A stretch of DNA of 64,000 nucleotides from Osmia lignaria lignaria (Eukaryota > Arthropoda > Insecta > Hymenoptera > Megachilidae), in contig NC_135036.1 of assembly GCF_051020975.1 (NCBI RefSeq), forward strand, positions 7,316,001 through 7,380,000. The letters run 5' to 3'. The position numbers and the translations under genes were made by a program. The notes beneath the pieces are model-generated. The model was not told the DNA's origin, made no database searches, and saw only the letters and a list, made by a program, of their open reading frames with translations. This document shows, one piece after another, positions 12,344 through 27,300 of this stretch. The number at the start of each line of letters is the position of its first letter. The stretch's first letter is position 1.

Positions 12344-15300
12344 ATGTCGTCGAACGGTGAATTTTCGACGATGTCGAGCGAGGAGGTGCCTTCGTTGCCG
12401 AAATCCCTGCCGAGCTCGAGGGAGGCGACAGCCGAGGGCAGTTCCGGTTCCAGCGGCAGTTATATGCCCCTTCGAGAGTTCCTGGATCGATTCTCCTTGC
12501 CGAGAGTCGTCAGACTCGAAGGTACCGGCGGCAGACCGGTGTTGCTGTACAAACAGCAACAAAAATCGCTTCGAGTTACCGCGACCTTATTGATACATCG
12601 TTATCGGCACGATGTCAAAGTCGGACCGGAAATAGTCATTCCAGAGGGCTATCCGGGTAAGTTTCTACCAAAAATTTCTTTAATATAATAGAAACAGTAC
12701 GCATATACCTGAAAATTTAAATTGGGGTTAAATTCTGAAACGAGTTCGAGTCCTAAAATTAAGGGTAGATACTGCAAAAAATTTGGGGGTAGATTTAGGT
12801 GCTGTAATTTTCAGTCACCCTCTATTTAATAATAAATTAGTAAAATCCTAGACCAATGCTAAAATGATTTGCATGAAAAACAAATATAGGTATCCTTTAC
12901 TTTCCTAAGTTATTACCATGAAAATAACTTATTCAAATAATTTCTAACCAGGTCCACCCTGGCCCCTACCTAGTTACGCCAATGCCACCAAACCATTCTA
13001 CTTCCTCCGGCATATTACGAAACCTTTCCGTAGCAAAACCGTCGAGTTTCCACTTGATTTCACAGAACCAGTTCAATGCAACACCTTATCCAGTTTCACC
13101 AACTTCCTATTCGTCATTCAGCACACGACACGTAAAAAGGACCAACAAAGAGTGTACGTCCTATCTATCGGATTTTTGACTCGAACGGATTATATCAGAA
13201 TGATTGTAGAACCTGTTCGCCCGAGCGAAAAGAAACAGAAAGGGGGGAAGGAAAACGAAAAGTGCAACAGGGTTGCTTGTAATTGACAGTGAACCATAAT
13301 CGCCGACAACCAGCGGTTAACTTTTAATGGGCCCGGTATCCGGTTGATATTTTCAGGAAAACGTAAATTATGCTCGGCTAAGCAAACGGGAACGGTTGTG
13401 ATAACCAGCTTAGATCACTGAAACAGGTTATACGCTCGACGAAAGACCGTCGACGTTTTAAAAAATCGTTCTAAGTGCAACGAAAACGCATTATCAGAGC
13501 GCAGGACCCTCGATGCAGTTTCAATCGTAAACCACTCTGAAGGAATAAGTTGCAAAACTGGCCACGACCACGGTCAACGTCGACCTCGGCACAAAGATAT
13601 CTTCTCTGTTGCATTTCTGACATTTAACACGGAAATTACGAGGTCGTAAAACGGGATAATAGAAAACTATTAGATCGAATGGACGAGATTAAAGCAGAGG
13701 AAACTCAAGATCCAACCTGGGTTTAGTCCCGGTCAGCTGTCCTTTAAGGACGCCGAGTTTCCGGAAAATATGACCCATGGTCTGCATGGGGTATAGTGTC
13801 GGGAATGGAGACCATAGGAAAAATGGCAATGTAGACAGAGGGACTGGGATTTAAATTTTTATTGGGAGATTAGTGAGTCCTCCATCCCCTAGATCACCAT
13901 TTTTCCTAAGGAAATCTACCATATTCGGTATATCCTTCCAAGTCTACCATATTTTCCAGAAACTCGGTGCGTTTAAAGGATAATTAAGAAAAGTGTCAAT
14001 GTAGGAGAAACCCTACTACTGAGAGCTGAGATGAATCCTCCATCCCCTACATCGCTGTTATCTCTAGGGAAATCTATCCTACCTTATACGTATGCATACC
14101 TCGTCAACTTTCGATGCTACTAGCGACGTGGTTGATCAGACCAGTAGTCCTCGTTCTACTCGGTTCATCTAATGAAAACGTTGCGGACGTTGAGTGGGCA
14201 TGTGGTGGTTAACATGTCTGCCTCTTACTCAAGTTGCGACACGGCAGCGTTATTGAAGCAACGCCTAACGGATCAACCTGCTCATTTGATCGGCCGCGAC
14301 GAAAGGAGGTCGCAACGGGGCTGACGTCAAGCGCAAAAAACCTGTTACAAATTTTGTTTTTATGGATGTTGTTACGCGGAGATGGTTGATTCATCGGGGA
14401 AAAATTCTCTGCTCGAACTGATTGCGACATTTTTCATTTTCTCTTTTTTCTTTTTTTTATATTATACTCAATCAAACCTACGCATCCACGTTTACGCGAA
14501 CGAACAGTGAATGAATCATTGTTTCAAGATATCGTAATGATGAAGAGTACACGGCGGGTACTTGACTGACCTTTCCGTCTCGGATTGACGTTGATCTACG
14601 ATGCAAAGCGTACTTGGTAAGAGATGATTAAAATCATTTGAGAGATTGATTTTGTTCTGGCGTGAAGTTTCTACTTAAGAAACGAAGAAACGAAACGCAA
14701 TGGAATTAGATTCTAGCATGATGTAATTCCGGTTAGGATTCTTTCCGCGTAATTGGAAAGTCGAATTTCTAATTGAAATTAAAATATCAATTGTTTGGAA
14801 AAAAATTGTTGTACAGAGAATATCGTAAATCATTTGAAGGGACGATCTTTATCGTCAACAATAAGGATGATAAGTTTGTAGAATCTACAGTTGGAGACAA
14901 GTTGGCCCGCTCCAATTTATCGTAGCATAGTTTTACAGCTTGCTCGTAAATACAGATAGGATTTGTGTCGGCCGATGGAGCTTATATCGAACGGGCACTA
15001 ACAATATATTCACTAAGGAAACATTATTTAACGCCTACGAATTCTCTATAAGTAGGGAACAATTCACGATGAGCCTCGTAAAGGTGATAAAAACCTGACT
15101 CATGCCCACGTGACAATTCATTTACTGTTCTGGGATCTCTTAACACCTTTTAGGAGAGATTCTAGTCTGAATGGTTCGAATTTTTCTAGAATTTTTACAT
15201 TTTCATATCCATCAGCCTTTGCTAATTTTTTCAATCAATTCACTTTTCTTTTATACATCACGCAAAAAGGCAATAAAATTTTCACCTATATGTATTAATT

Positions 15301-18300
15301 ATTTCGAGAAGGACCCAAACTTATTTATAAAGAAAATAAAATTGAATTATTTCAATAATTCGTATGAAACTTTTCTTCTTAACTGTACCATTTGCACGAA
15401 CGACAATCTACAGCACGTGTATCGTCCACAGGGAGAAGTTAGTCGGTGTAAATGTAAGAAAAAAAAATCCGGTGAAATTGATTTCCCCGTATTTCGTTCT
15501 AAACGATCCGGCCAGAAGCTGTTTTCTTCGCGAGATCACGAACGACAGGATAGAAAATCGCGTTTCCTTATACCCAGGTGGCTTCATTAGGTGAATCGAT
15601 CCGGCGTCAGGCCAATCAGCCAGCAAGGACTCTTTGTGATTCGAGTGCAACAAGAAATTCTCAGGTGCCACGACGAACCTGCGAGCGCAGATCTCGATCC
15701 TGACTAACTGTACGAACGGCCACTTTTCCTTCTGCGTCATCGTGGAATTTCAACCGGCACCGTCGATTCCGTTTCAAGCGGACACTTTCGTCACTCGACT
15801 AATCCCATTTGTCCGACACACGTGCATGAAATACGCGATCGTTGCTCATTGCCGATCCGATCGAATCCGATTACTATTCGTTACCTGGCTAGGTGATTCC
15901 TTTTCAAAGATTTACAACCGGAACATTACTAATTAGAGTAATTATAATTTTTCACTAAATCTGAATTTTTCAATTAAAGAAAAATTAATAAATCAATTCG
16001 TGTCGAAAGTAAAGAGTAATACTTTGAAATATAATATATTTTGAAAAATAGTAGTCTTCAAAAAATTTTCAATTGTAGAGATTATTGTAAAAATAATAGA
16101 TTTTGGATAATCCAGGTCAGAAACAAATCGTATCTTTCGTATTCCAATTATTCTGCAAACTTGCCAAGTCCACGAAGCTTACAATTTTCGGATTAAGCAC
16201 CGACACACCCCACGAAGGGGCGTAGAAGGAAAGGCGGTAAAAAGGGCTGCAAGAAATAATCTACAACAAGGTGTACTCCGCGTTTGCTATAAATCATCGT
16301 AATCAGCTTACGACAGCGCGCAAAAAGAAGATCTCAGCATTCTTTTTTTCCCCCCCTGAGTGAATCTCTCTTTTTCCACTGACGACACATAGATAACCGG
16401 AGGAACGAAATGAAGACATTCGAGGGGAAGAAAAAACGTGCATCGTGGATTCCAGACGCATCCTATCACTACTTGAAGTGCATCAAACACCGGAAACATC
16501 CCGGAGGATCGTTGCTGCGTCTAGAAGATACCTACTTATGAAATTGTAATGCCGAGTGGTTGAACGACCGATCAACAGGAACGAGAAATGGATACATCCA
16601 TTTTAATTTTATCGGAACAGAGACGAACATCGAGGGAATTTCTTGAAATCAATGTAACCGAAAGCAGGAGCACAGTTATAATTGTGTGATAAGGGAAATC
16701 GACAAATTATTTTGTCTTAATGGGTTTTAAAACAATTCCTTACTCGATTCGAATATTGGGTAGCCGAAATTTTCGAGTTCTCGAGGACCCAACCTAAATA
16801 ATTCTGATTCAATCCGACCCGATATTTTTGGGTCCTCCACTAATTTATTTGGGTCACAATGCATCGCATCCCCTCGAATGGATTTCCCTGAAAAGAAACA
16901 ACCGGTGTACGTCGAAGGAGGCCACTATTCAAGAGCGTTGGGTCGCTCTTCAAATCGGTAGTAAGAAGAAATGGAATCTACGTGGAGGGAACTTGAACCT
17001 TCAACCGGGATAAAATTACTAGGGAAGATTCAACCGTGCATCCGATTCCAGGGACTGATAGGGACGATGGACGATATCGCACAAATCACCGGCTCACTTA
17101 ACTACTATTCGTGCAAACCCTCGGCTACGAGTCCGTGGCTCCAGTTTACAGTAATTTATTAGGCGTGTAAACCTCCAGCTCCTTGCCGGGGTCGATGGCC
17201 TCGTCCCTCTCATCAGGAGACCTTCGGCTCCTTACTCATTTTTTTTTCTTTTCTTACTCCGTCTGTTCGCGACGTTGCTGAAATGTTCTCCGTGAACTTC
17301 TTTTTGCCGGCTGAAAATGATCGACTGCCCTCGTGTCGTGAAATTTACATCCCACCGAGAGAACTCGTCACGTTTATTATCGAAAGATCGAGCCACGGTG
17401 GCTGAGTGCCTCAACCGAGGTACATTTGTAATTTTTCTTGCCAAGGTTTGCGTAAAATGTGAAATTTCTGCACGTCAACTTTTGCCAGGTTTACAATTTT
17501 AATTTAATTACGAATCCTGTCAAACTTTCATTTTCAAAATTCTATTTAAAATATTGAATATCATTTTTATTTTGATGAACCGTATAAATTTTGCTATATG
17601 TAAAATATAACATTTTTCTATGCGACGTGAAACACGTGTCATCCTAATCATAGTTATTCAAGTAGAATCATTAGAGGGAAAAAATTCACTGTTACAACAT
17701 GCAAAAATTATCCCAAGAGGCTTTGTCAGTTAATAAACCAAGTTAGAAGTGTAAAGGAAAATCCTACGACCACAAGTCACGCTAATTTAATCTGTCCACC
17801 ACAAACGCTACTGGCCTGTAAGCTCTACGGTCTACTGCTTTGTTCGCTTGGCTGCAAATCATAATGCTTTTATCTATGACAATGGTCCAACAGTACAATT
17901 GAGAATCCGAAAGGGAGAACAAGCTGGCTGATTAAGACTAATTTTAGAATAGAAATTTGAATTTCTAATAGACAATCTTTAACTTTCCAAACGAGAAAAT
18001 TCAGCAATAATAAAATATTTTAAGTTCGAATAACTAATTGAACAGCAAATATTTGCGACCACGAAATTGCAAAAATTGTTTCAAAGGAATTTCTTCAGAC
18101 AAACTATATCCAATATATCCTTATTTTTTAATGGATCTATACAAAGCTAAAGTATTTCGTTGGACCTGCCTTCAGAAATGATTGGTCCATCTTGGTTTTT
18201 AAATAACAGTCATTACACGATGGATATATCCTTCTATAGACGTCGAGGAACTAGAAAATCGTCGGAAGACCAATTCTGATTTCTATAAAAGGTACCTTCG

Positions 18301-21300
18301 AACCAATAAACGTGCCAAAAATTCTCCTGTTCTTTTGTACGTTGTTCCTTCTTCATCCATCATGTTCCGATCATTAAGATACAATCATTAATACTATTAT
18401 CTCTCGCTTTTCTTTTTTCTTATCATCGAAGAGATTCCTCATTTTCGAAGGTCTCTAATGGCACGTTTACAACAAGGGGAATATTTCTTGCCAACGATGC
18501 TCGCCGACCGTGAAGTTACGAAATATATCAACGTGTTTCTGCACCTTGAAACAACGTTTATCGTCCGATCAAAATAATTATCATTGTCGATGTTTTACAA
18601 TCGTTTGTGAAAATTGCGTGCGAACGCGTTATCAGGATCTCGCGTAATTAGAAAGTCATTCGACGAGGAAATCGTTAATTTGTTTGCACAATTTGAGAAG
18701 CTTCGGAATATTTTATTTTCCCTGTAACCGTGGTACTTTTCTCTTTCCATTTTGAATCAAAAATTTTATTTCAATTCCAACGTTCCGGCGGAACGTCGTT
18801 CGAATAATTTCCACGACACTTTTCGCGATAAACGCGTATCTAGAAGCTGAATACCAGAAATTGCAACGACACCATGAACCAACGCTGGATCACCGTGAAA
18901 GCATTCCGCCGCTAGAGCAGGCTGAGGACATTTAAAAGTCCCACATCCCAAAGAGAAGATAACATCTGGAGTTGCACGGGCCATTGTCCATTTCATTGAA
19001 AGGGGAGGCCTCCTTTCACGGGCCACAGAAAAATCTGAATCAGAATTAATTCTTGAGGAACGTTACAATGTGACGTGGGCCTTGTAAGCGCACCTGGATC
19101 ACGCGAACATCTGGTTCCTTCGAAGGGTAACAACCTTAAGCACGGTTCCTCTCTGATCTTTCGAGACCATTTACAGTTTCTAGACGAATAGAGAGATGCT
19201 TGTGTAGCACGGCTCTATTCAACGCCCCTGTCATGAAAGTTAAACCTGGACACGTGCTACGGAATGGCTTTGCAAAACGTGTTCCAGTTTATCAATGCAT
19301 CGCTGAAGAAATGAGACATTGAAACGTGATGAAAAGCAACAGTGACAAGGAAAGTTTGGCAACTCGTAAATAGAAAAAGAATAATTTAGAAGATATTAAC
19401 AATTACAATTAATGACCCTTTACACTGTAAAGCATAATACGTCCTCACAAACAAAGGGTTGCTCTGCGGTTATACATATGACTGCAAACCTTAGGGTCGT
19501 CGGTTCAAATCCCGATTCCTAAATTTTTTTTTTTTTTTAATTTAATTATACAAAGGTCGAAATGTTATAAATTTAAAATTGTTATACAATTTGGATAATA
19601 AAAATAATTTAGATTTTATAGTGAATGCAACGTATTATTGCAATATTTAAATTAAACAATTCATAATTAGACACTTATTAATTATTTGCTTGATCAACAC
19701 GTTCCTAAGATGTGCGTGTTAAGTTCAAACGTTCCGGAAATAATCTCTCCAATTAATGAATGCGGAAAATAACTGAACAAAAAGCGAACCATTATCGTGT
19801 GCCCGACTGACAATGACTTTGATGCACTTCACTTGCGCAGTCCTTTCTCAGACCGTGCAACGTCTTCTGAATAATTAATCGAAAAAGCATGTAATTACAT
19901 CGGTAATGGGGCAATTTCGTGATGGCATACCCTAATTAGACGTGAAGGAAGTCGATTCATGGAAAGGAATTACAACCTGCTACCGGGTTCACGCGACTCT
20001 CTTTTTTTTCCCTCGTTCAAACAGGCTTTTCAATAGGCTTTTCCAACGGATACGACAATCTCTTCGATTGCAATCTGAATGCACCGAGCAAGCTGTGTTA
20101 ACTATGTCGGATGCGGGCGTGGAAATGGAAAGTGGAGGAAGAACGCTTGTGTAATTTCTTTCCTGATTACGAGGACTATGCGTTTGCAACGTTTCTTTTC
20201 CGGACTACACGTTCTCGAGCATCCAGTATCTATTATTCCAATTGCAAGTGAGGAAAATCACACTAGATTTGAAATGAACTTCATCTTTATACTAAGTAGA
20301 TGAAAGGTAAAGGTGACTCGTGCACCCTTAACATAAAATACCAAAATGAACTGATAATGTTCGAATTGAGATTTTAATAAAACCTGTCCTAAAAAGCTGA
20401 AGAAATTCCTGAATAGAAAGAAATCTCAACTTCTGATCGAAATGCATTCTCCGTGTACCGGTATCCGTATCAAAAACAAAGTCCACAGGTATCGTGGCAA
20501 ATAGAAAGAGAAAAGATGGTTCGAGGATTTAGGCCTCTCCGCGGCTAGGATCGTCTGGAAGAATCATTGCATTCCAGGGCAAACGATCAGCTCTCACGCG
20601 GGCACGCACGCACGGTCCTTAAAGGCCGGATTCGAAGCGCAGCATGCGTGCATTCGCATCGGGGCGGCATTCTTAAATCAATTAGCGACGACCAAAAGAA
20701 CCAGCCGACCTTCGATCAGCCGACCACTCTCGACTACCGTGTCCCCGTTGCTGCAAAATCCACTCAGCTATTACCGCCGTGGGGCGCGCGTCTCCTATCG
20801 TCTCGAACTTTGGAACGCTTTTTACCAGCGAACCGAAACATGCCGCCGTGTATTTCCTTCCTACTAAATGGCTACATCCTTTGTCCTTCTAAGGAAGACC
20901 ACCAACCGCGAACACTACGGAACGCGAATCCTCCGATTTATTTGAAACGTCTAGGCCATCTTTTTATTCCTAACATGTCGAACGACACTCGAATCCACCA
21001 CTTGGTTAACGACTACGTTAAAAGGGTAAAGAAGCGAATAATTCGCAACGAACGGTACGTTTAAAAAAAGATCTCCGTCAACTCAAAATCAAAACCAACG
21101 ACACGGAACTTGTACACAGAATTCAAAGTCGTATTTTCATTTTATACACCGATACCAGTCATGGTTACCGTAATTCCTGTCGCGCCGTTTCCTCTATCGC
21201 TTCCGAAGAAGTTCGTAAATTAGCAAGGATGCGTATTACGCGCGTCGCTTACGATTCAACAAAACGAAACGGAAAATAGGAAACGCCATCGAGCGTAAAA

Positions 21301-24300
21301 TCACCGTTTGCCAGTAAATCGTGCTTAAGTTATAGAACGCCCACCATTGGAACGTTATCATCGCGAAAACGTAGCATGGTGAGTCCGTTACGAATGACAT
21401 AACGGCAACTACGATCTTGCTGGAGAAAACGAGGCAAAACACGGGTAATACTGCAAAGTGCAGTAATACCAGGAAGGACAACGATATTTCGTTTCTTTAC
21501 CCCTTTTCCATCGTTGCGGTCGATTCTTAGATCGACGAAATGAACGCAAATCGAGAGCAATCCGTGATCGAACGGTTCTGCTATTAGGAGGAAACTCGCG
21601 GACAAAAGTTCGTTTCGTTTCTTAAAGAACAGAAGGAAATACGTTTGTTACGTCGTTCGATATTCTTCTGTACCGTTATCAACACCTCTGTTGACATTAT
21701 TACCTACAGATGTATGTACACGCGCGTTTGCCGTTCGATGACTAGCCATCTTACCGCGAATCACTATGCGTGACTTGTAAATCGTGCATCGTTAAATTTG
21801 CTCGGACACCGTAAAATGGGGCGAATGGAAGGAAGACGTTAAATAAAAATAAATCCTGAGCCAAAAACAAACGCTTTTATATTTTAATGAATTTTAAAAG
21901 AAAGAAATTTAAAAAGATCCTATTGTTTCGAAGAATAAATCGAAGGAAAACGCAATAATCTCTGTTGCATTCCTCTGGCAGAGGGTCGCAAACACGAGGA
22001 ACGCGACTAATTATAGCAGAAGAAAAATACCGAACGAACGGTTTCCGTCGTGTTCCATTGGAAACTGCGCAGCATTCGCTAATTGCCTGCGGAGGCAATT
22101 CTACCTTTTCGATTCTACCTTTACCAGCCACGGAATGCCGGCTGAAATCAAAAGACCGCCACCCTAGTTTCCCTTAAACTGGTATCATAATTACTCGGAT
22201 CGCCGATATAAGTGGTGGCGGTTGTAATAACAACGCGAGATAATTTGATGCGCATAAAGCGTATCGGTTTAGCGAACGATACGAGGCCACACACCGCATT
22301 CACCGTCGCGGTTAACTATAATTTAAAAGCGTCTCGTTATATTTCTTCTCACGTTTCTCGTTCACCCATCGCACACCGTATCAGGGTGATCCTCGCCACG
22401 TCGTACGCACTCACGCATGTAACCATGCGAGGGTGTAGGTATAATTCAGTACCCCTCTCCTCTTCCTCGTCCCGACGATATAACGCGCGAATTACTTGCA
22501 CGTAATATACGGCGAAACAAAGCCCGTTAACGTCACGAAACAGTAAGCTGCAAGGTATTTTGTTTAGTGTCCCGTAACTTATACTGTCCACGCACGACTT
22601 TGTATGGGGCACGGGATAATTGAGTACTCGCATGGAACGACTGCTAATACGGCCGGCCATTTTTACGCGCGCCGAACCTGAACGTAAATCTGTTCGCCCG
22701 GAACGATATCTGAAAACGCTCCCCTTGATTTATGACGCCGGATCAACCGAACGAATGCACACATCGAACTGCCAAAGTAAATGTAACGCGAATAATTTGA
22801 AATGTTTAGGTTGAATCGGAATGAGCCTTGGTAAACAGTAGAGATTAGATTATGTGTAAGCGGATTATCCGGAACACCCGGCCGCGCTGTTAATGTTTAG
22901 ATGATGAAGGTGAAAGAAAATGTATGTATATCGAATAGGGGCCACTTTTGAAGAACTTTTCTTAATAACGTGATCGTTGGTTGGTGATACATTTTTCAAA
23001 AAATCTGAACTTTCTCCGCATAAATTATTGCTATGTTAATTATATACGAATATACTGAATAATCTGATTCTACTATAATACCAAAAGTTTCCTTTAAGGA
23101 AAAAAGGACCCTCCATTTACGTATAAACAGTTTCTTGGGGTATTTTTATTTCACGTTTGTCGATTAATTGTAAATTATTCTTAATTTTATCTAAAATTTC
23201 AGGAAATTTTCCTCTGAAAAATTAAAGTTTCACAGCGAGTTCGTTTTAATTCTATCATCCTTATGTTTGTACATAATTGATCTACTCCTACAATAATCTC
23301 CACCATAAATACTTAAAATTGCACGCTCGTAATTTACGCTACATCACTGGACATGATCGCCACCATTCATTAGCATAATCTTCATCAACCTTGAATGAAG
23401 CTTTTATCACGCATGTAAATATGCTAATTTCCCTTATTTCACGCTGTATTTAGATAAAGAAAAGAAAGTGAAAATATCGAAAATGAACGTTTCAAGTAAA
23501 TAAAATAATTTTGTTTATGCACAGTAAAAAATTACTGAATAAGAAATATCGGATCCTGTAGCTCATGTCATTTTTCCTTTTTCTTAATTTTATAAATATT
23601 TTCTGTTGGTTTTGTGTTTCTTTCACGTTCGGGATATTCTGCTCGCTAATTTACAGCTACTTTGACTTGATAATTTAATGTGAAACATGCATCGCAGCTT
23701 CGGATTATTTCTTCATTTTATTGAGACCAATTTAGCTTACTATTTTATTACCGACATTATTCAGCTACAGGCTATATCATCCATTATTCATAATCAAGCC
23801 TGATGCACGATATATTCATCAAACTTTTACGAAGAGAAAAATTTTAACACTGAAGCTTCAAATACGTTTCTTTTACATGATAAATTGAAAAACAGTTATC
23901 ATATAAATATTTAGACGATGAAGATTGAAAAATTTAAGTATTGGAATCAATCTTCTGCATAAAATTGAAATTGATTTACAAGCGCTCGAATGAAAAATTT
24001 AACGATAATGAAGCTTAAATGTCTCTTTCCTTATCGATAAATTATATTAGCACATTACAAACAACCCGATGAATGCCTGTCTCCTATTTGAATATAATTA
24101 TCCTCGAAGCAATTGAGAAGCGAAATTTGCATTCAATTGTAGAAAGTATTATTGCCACACGCCTATTGCATTTATGAAGACCTCCCTATTAAACATTACC
24201 ATAGGAAGCGTACTCTAAGCACAAACGCATATAAATCAAATTATTATTAGACTATTATTCAAAACTATATTTTCTATTTCTTTCTCGATTTCAGGATGGT

Positions 24301-27300
24301 TTTCTGTGATATCTGGCAACAATACAACGGGTAACGCGAGGGTTTACAGAAGAGTAGACTCTCTGGTGCGAGCAGGAGTACCTGCCTTCCTTTTGGCTGC
24401 GCCTTTGCGAGCGTACATTTTGACTCACTCGAAAATGGGTAAGTAGAAATAGCCTTGAATTTATTCTTACATCGCATAAACGAGTCAACGAAAAATTACG
24501 TACGCGTAAAGGCATGAAAAAATACAAACGTGGAAGGGAACATAAACTAAAGAATGAGAGCAAAAAAGAAGGAAACTAATAGCTTACGTGAACGTAGTAT
24601 CGTTTGTAACGTCAAACCACGATGTTCTTGACCTAAATGCATATAAATATCAGCTTGCATAGATTGGCTTAGAAAATAAAAAACAAAATATAAAGAATCT
24701 GCAAATTGCACGTTTCGAGCGGTAGCAGAATGTTAAATGCAGTAAATGGAGTGCATAGCAACGGAAATGCACTGAGCAGTGACATAAGAGGCATGCAACG
24801 ATGATACTAACACTTTGATAGCCTCACATTTCGTGGATTCTTTAACTGCTGTGATTTTAAATTCCTTTTTATACCTGACAAGAGATTACTAATGAAATTG
24901 AATCAACGGTTTCATTTTACGTGTACCGTAAATTGACTAATTTTTTCAAATCGCAATTGGCATCTAAAACCGGGATTCCTATTTTCTAATTGAAAATTTG
25001 TTACGTGTTTACAGAAAACGGTAATTTACGAGCTCATTACACGAAGACGACTATCAGAGCGGGGGAAATTTTACGATTAATAGCGGTTTTCCAAGACACT
25101 AGAAAATGCAACACGGTCTCCTTCGGAATATCCGGTAGCTCTTCCGAAAAGGATCAGTACGCACAATGCTTGGATCCGTATGGTCGCGAAGTGTTCGCCC
25201 CTTTGTCGGCGAGAGGCGAATTTTACGCTATTTGTCAGAACGGAAGCATCGACACCGGAAGCGATGCGATGCTGTATAAGGTACATCACCTTGCAAAGAG
25301 ACCGTTACCTCTCAGGGTAAGATTCGATTATATTATCTACCCTTTCTTTTCTTTATCCATACAGCGTACCAATTTGTTAAAAAATTATATTAAAAATTGT
25401 ACCATATTACCACTTACCTTTTCAATCGCTTTAAGAAAAGGTTATGTACAGTTAATATTAAATTTAATCATGCATGTTGTAAAATCAGGGTGCTCGGCTA
25501 AGGGTGGACCTCCTTGCAGAGGATGGTAGCTGGGGTGATTTTGAACAACTTCTACTTTTACCGAAATGCTCGTTAAGGCTTAATTTTTAAATTATTAATG
25601 AAAAGAGACCGATTAATTAGAGCGCGCAAAACGTGTGGAGTTAGCCACGCAACTGACGTATACGAAGTACGCTCGACCGAGGTCAGGAACAAACTACCCG
25701 GCTGCGCATCGCGCTCAGCTTATAGCCTACACTCAGTCGCCGCGCCGGCGCACTGTGCGCGTTCAGCTTATAGCCAACACTCAGTGGCCGCGCCTGCGCA
25801 CTGTGCTCGCTCTGATTGCGCAGTTTTTCATTAATAATTCAAAAACTAAGGCTTAATGAGCATTTTGGTAAAGGAAAAAGTTGTTCAGAATCATCCCAGC
25901 TATCACCCCCTCAAAGAGTGCCCACCCTTAATCAAATACCCTCTATAAAACAAATACTTTATTCTTGGACAATGTATAAATTGCAAAATCTTACTAATAA
26001 AATCAATCAAAATTTGTTCAAGCAAACTTTTAAAAGATATACTGATAAAAACTTATGTATGTCTTTAAAAAAAAATCCTGTCTTTAAATAATTTTTCACA
26101 AATATGCAAAGTTTTGTCAAAAATGATAATTCGTGAATTCTAATATCACTGATTCAATTAAGACTTAAAAATATAGATATAATAACAAAAACTAGAATTT
26201 AATATTTTTCTTCTTAAATTAATTATTATCAGTTGAAATTAAAACTTAATAGAATTGAAAAGTTCCATGCAACATCTGACCTGAGTTTAACTATTGGACT
26301 GAATATAATAATTTCTAATGAAAACAAAAAATAATTCTTATTGTGACTCACCCCCACTGCTACCAGCTCTATCTGAAGGGCTTCCTCTTTTGCAGGTTCG
26401 TTTAATAGCCGGTCCATTGCCTGTACCTTTGCCAAGGGAATATGGTGGTTTGATGCAACTGGAAAGCTCGACTCGAGGTCCAATTGTTTTAGGTTGTATC
26501 GTGCCAGAAAGACCGGTGCACAATCCAGAAATGCTTGAACTCGTGGTGACCGGAAGCGGTGCTCCTAGAGTAAGAAGAGCGCGATTAGGTTATCCTTCAG
26601 AAGCTAGACTTTTAGCATCGCCGAAGATGCAACGATTATTGTCAGCGTGCAGGTAAATACTTACCATAATTCAGTAACTTAGTATTGTAGCACTTAAGTA
26701 GCGTCGTTTTCTTAGTTTGATTCACTTCTGTAATTCTTCTATGTGAATTTCTTTATCACGTTCACTGTTTGGTTGCTACTGCGTGCTACTGCCATGACGC
26801 CGTTTGTCGCGAGCGATAATCGATAATTCGATTGTAACGTCACCTGAAAAAAAATCGATGTTAGAACTCGAGAATGGCTGCTTCCCCTATGTCGCTATTC
26901 CCACTCGGGAAGCCTATTTTGCTCAATATTATATTATAATAATATAATAACATAATTGATTATGTATAATTCGATTGAATTCTAATATTATTACTTGATA
27001 CTTCAGTCATAAACGTTAATAACAGACTTCAAAAGGTTATTCATTCGAATCGATCGACGAATCAACTGAAGAAACGTATTAGCGTTAATAGAACAGAAAC
27101 ACTTACATTATGTACGGCCATTGATAGAACATGATGTACCATAGCATATTCTGTATAATCGCACTAGTTTTCTGTTTTAATTCACAATTAAAATGCTTGT
27201 AATAAACGACTACATTTATCACGCTTACTCTTTGAATCCTAACTGTCATGGCGCACGCGTAGTTGGCGTTGTATTAGTGACGAATAATCGATACTCCGAG

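Larger units (their letters stand above)
12657..24294 (+). other. 11.6-kb first intron of the CABIT gene
   Basis: The intron begins GTAAGT and ends TTTCAG. It contains a fold-back repeat at 13738-13983, a tRNA-Cys-like pseudogene at 19457-19520 and a TATA-like word near 18284, but no convincing nested gene. A 165-codon open frame at 20567-21064 lies in a CpG-rich patch, starts with TTG and has no recognisable domain. The length contrasts with introns of about 0.6-1.1 kb elsewhere in the same gene and suits intronic regulation, though no specific enhancer can be read. Confidence 0.8.

Noticed and set aside
20567..21064. 165-codon open frame in intron 1 of the CABIT gene
   Set aside because: It begins with TTG, lies in a CpG-rich patch where stops are rare, has biased Arg/Pro/His content and shows no domain or splice signals.
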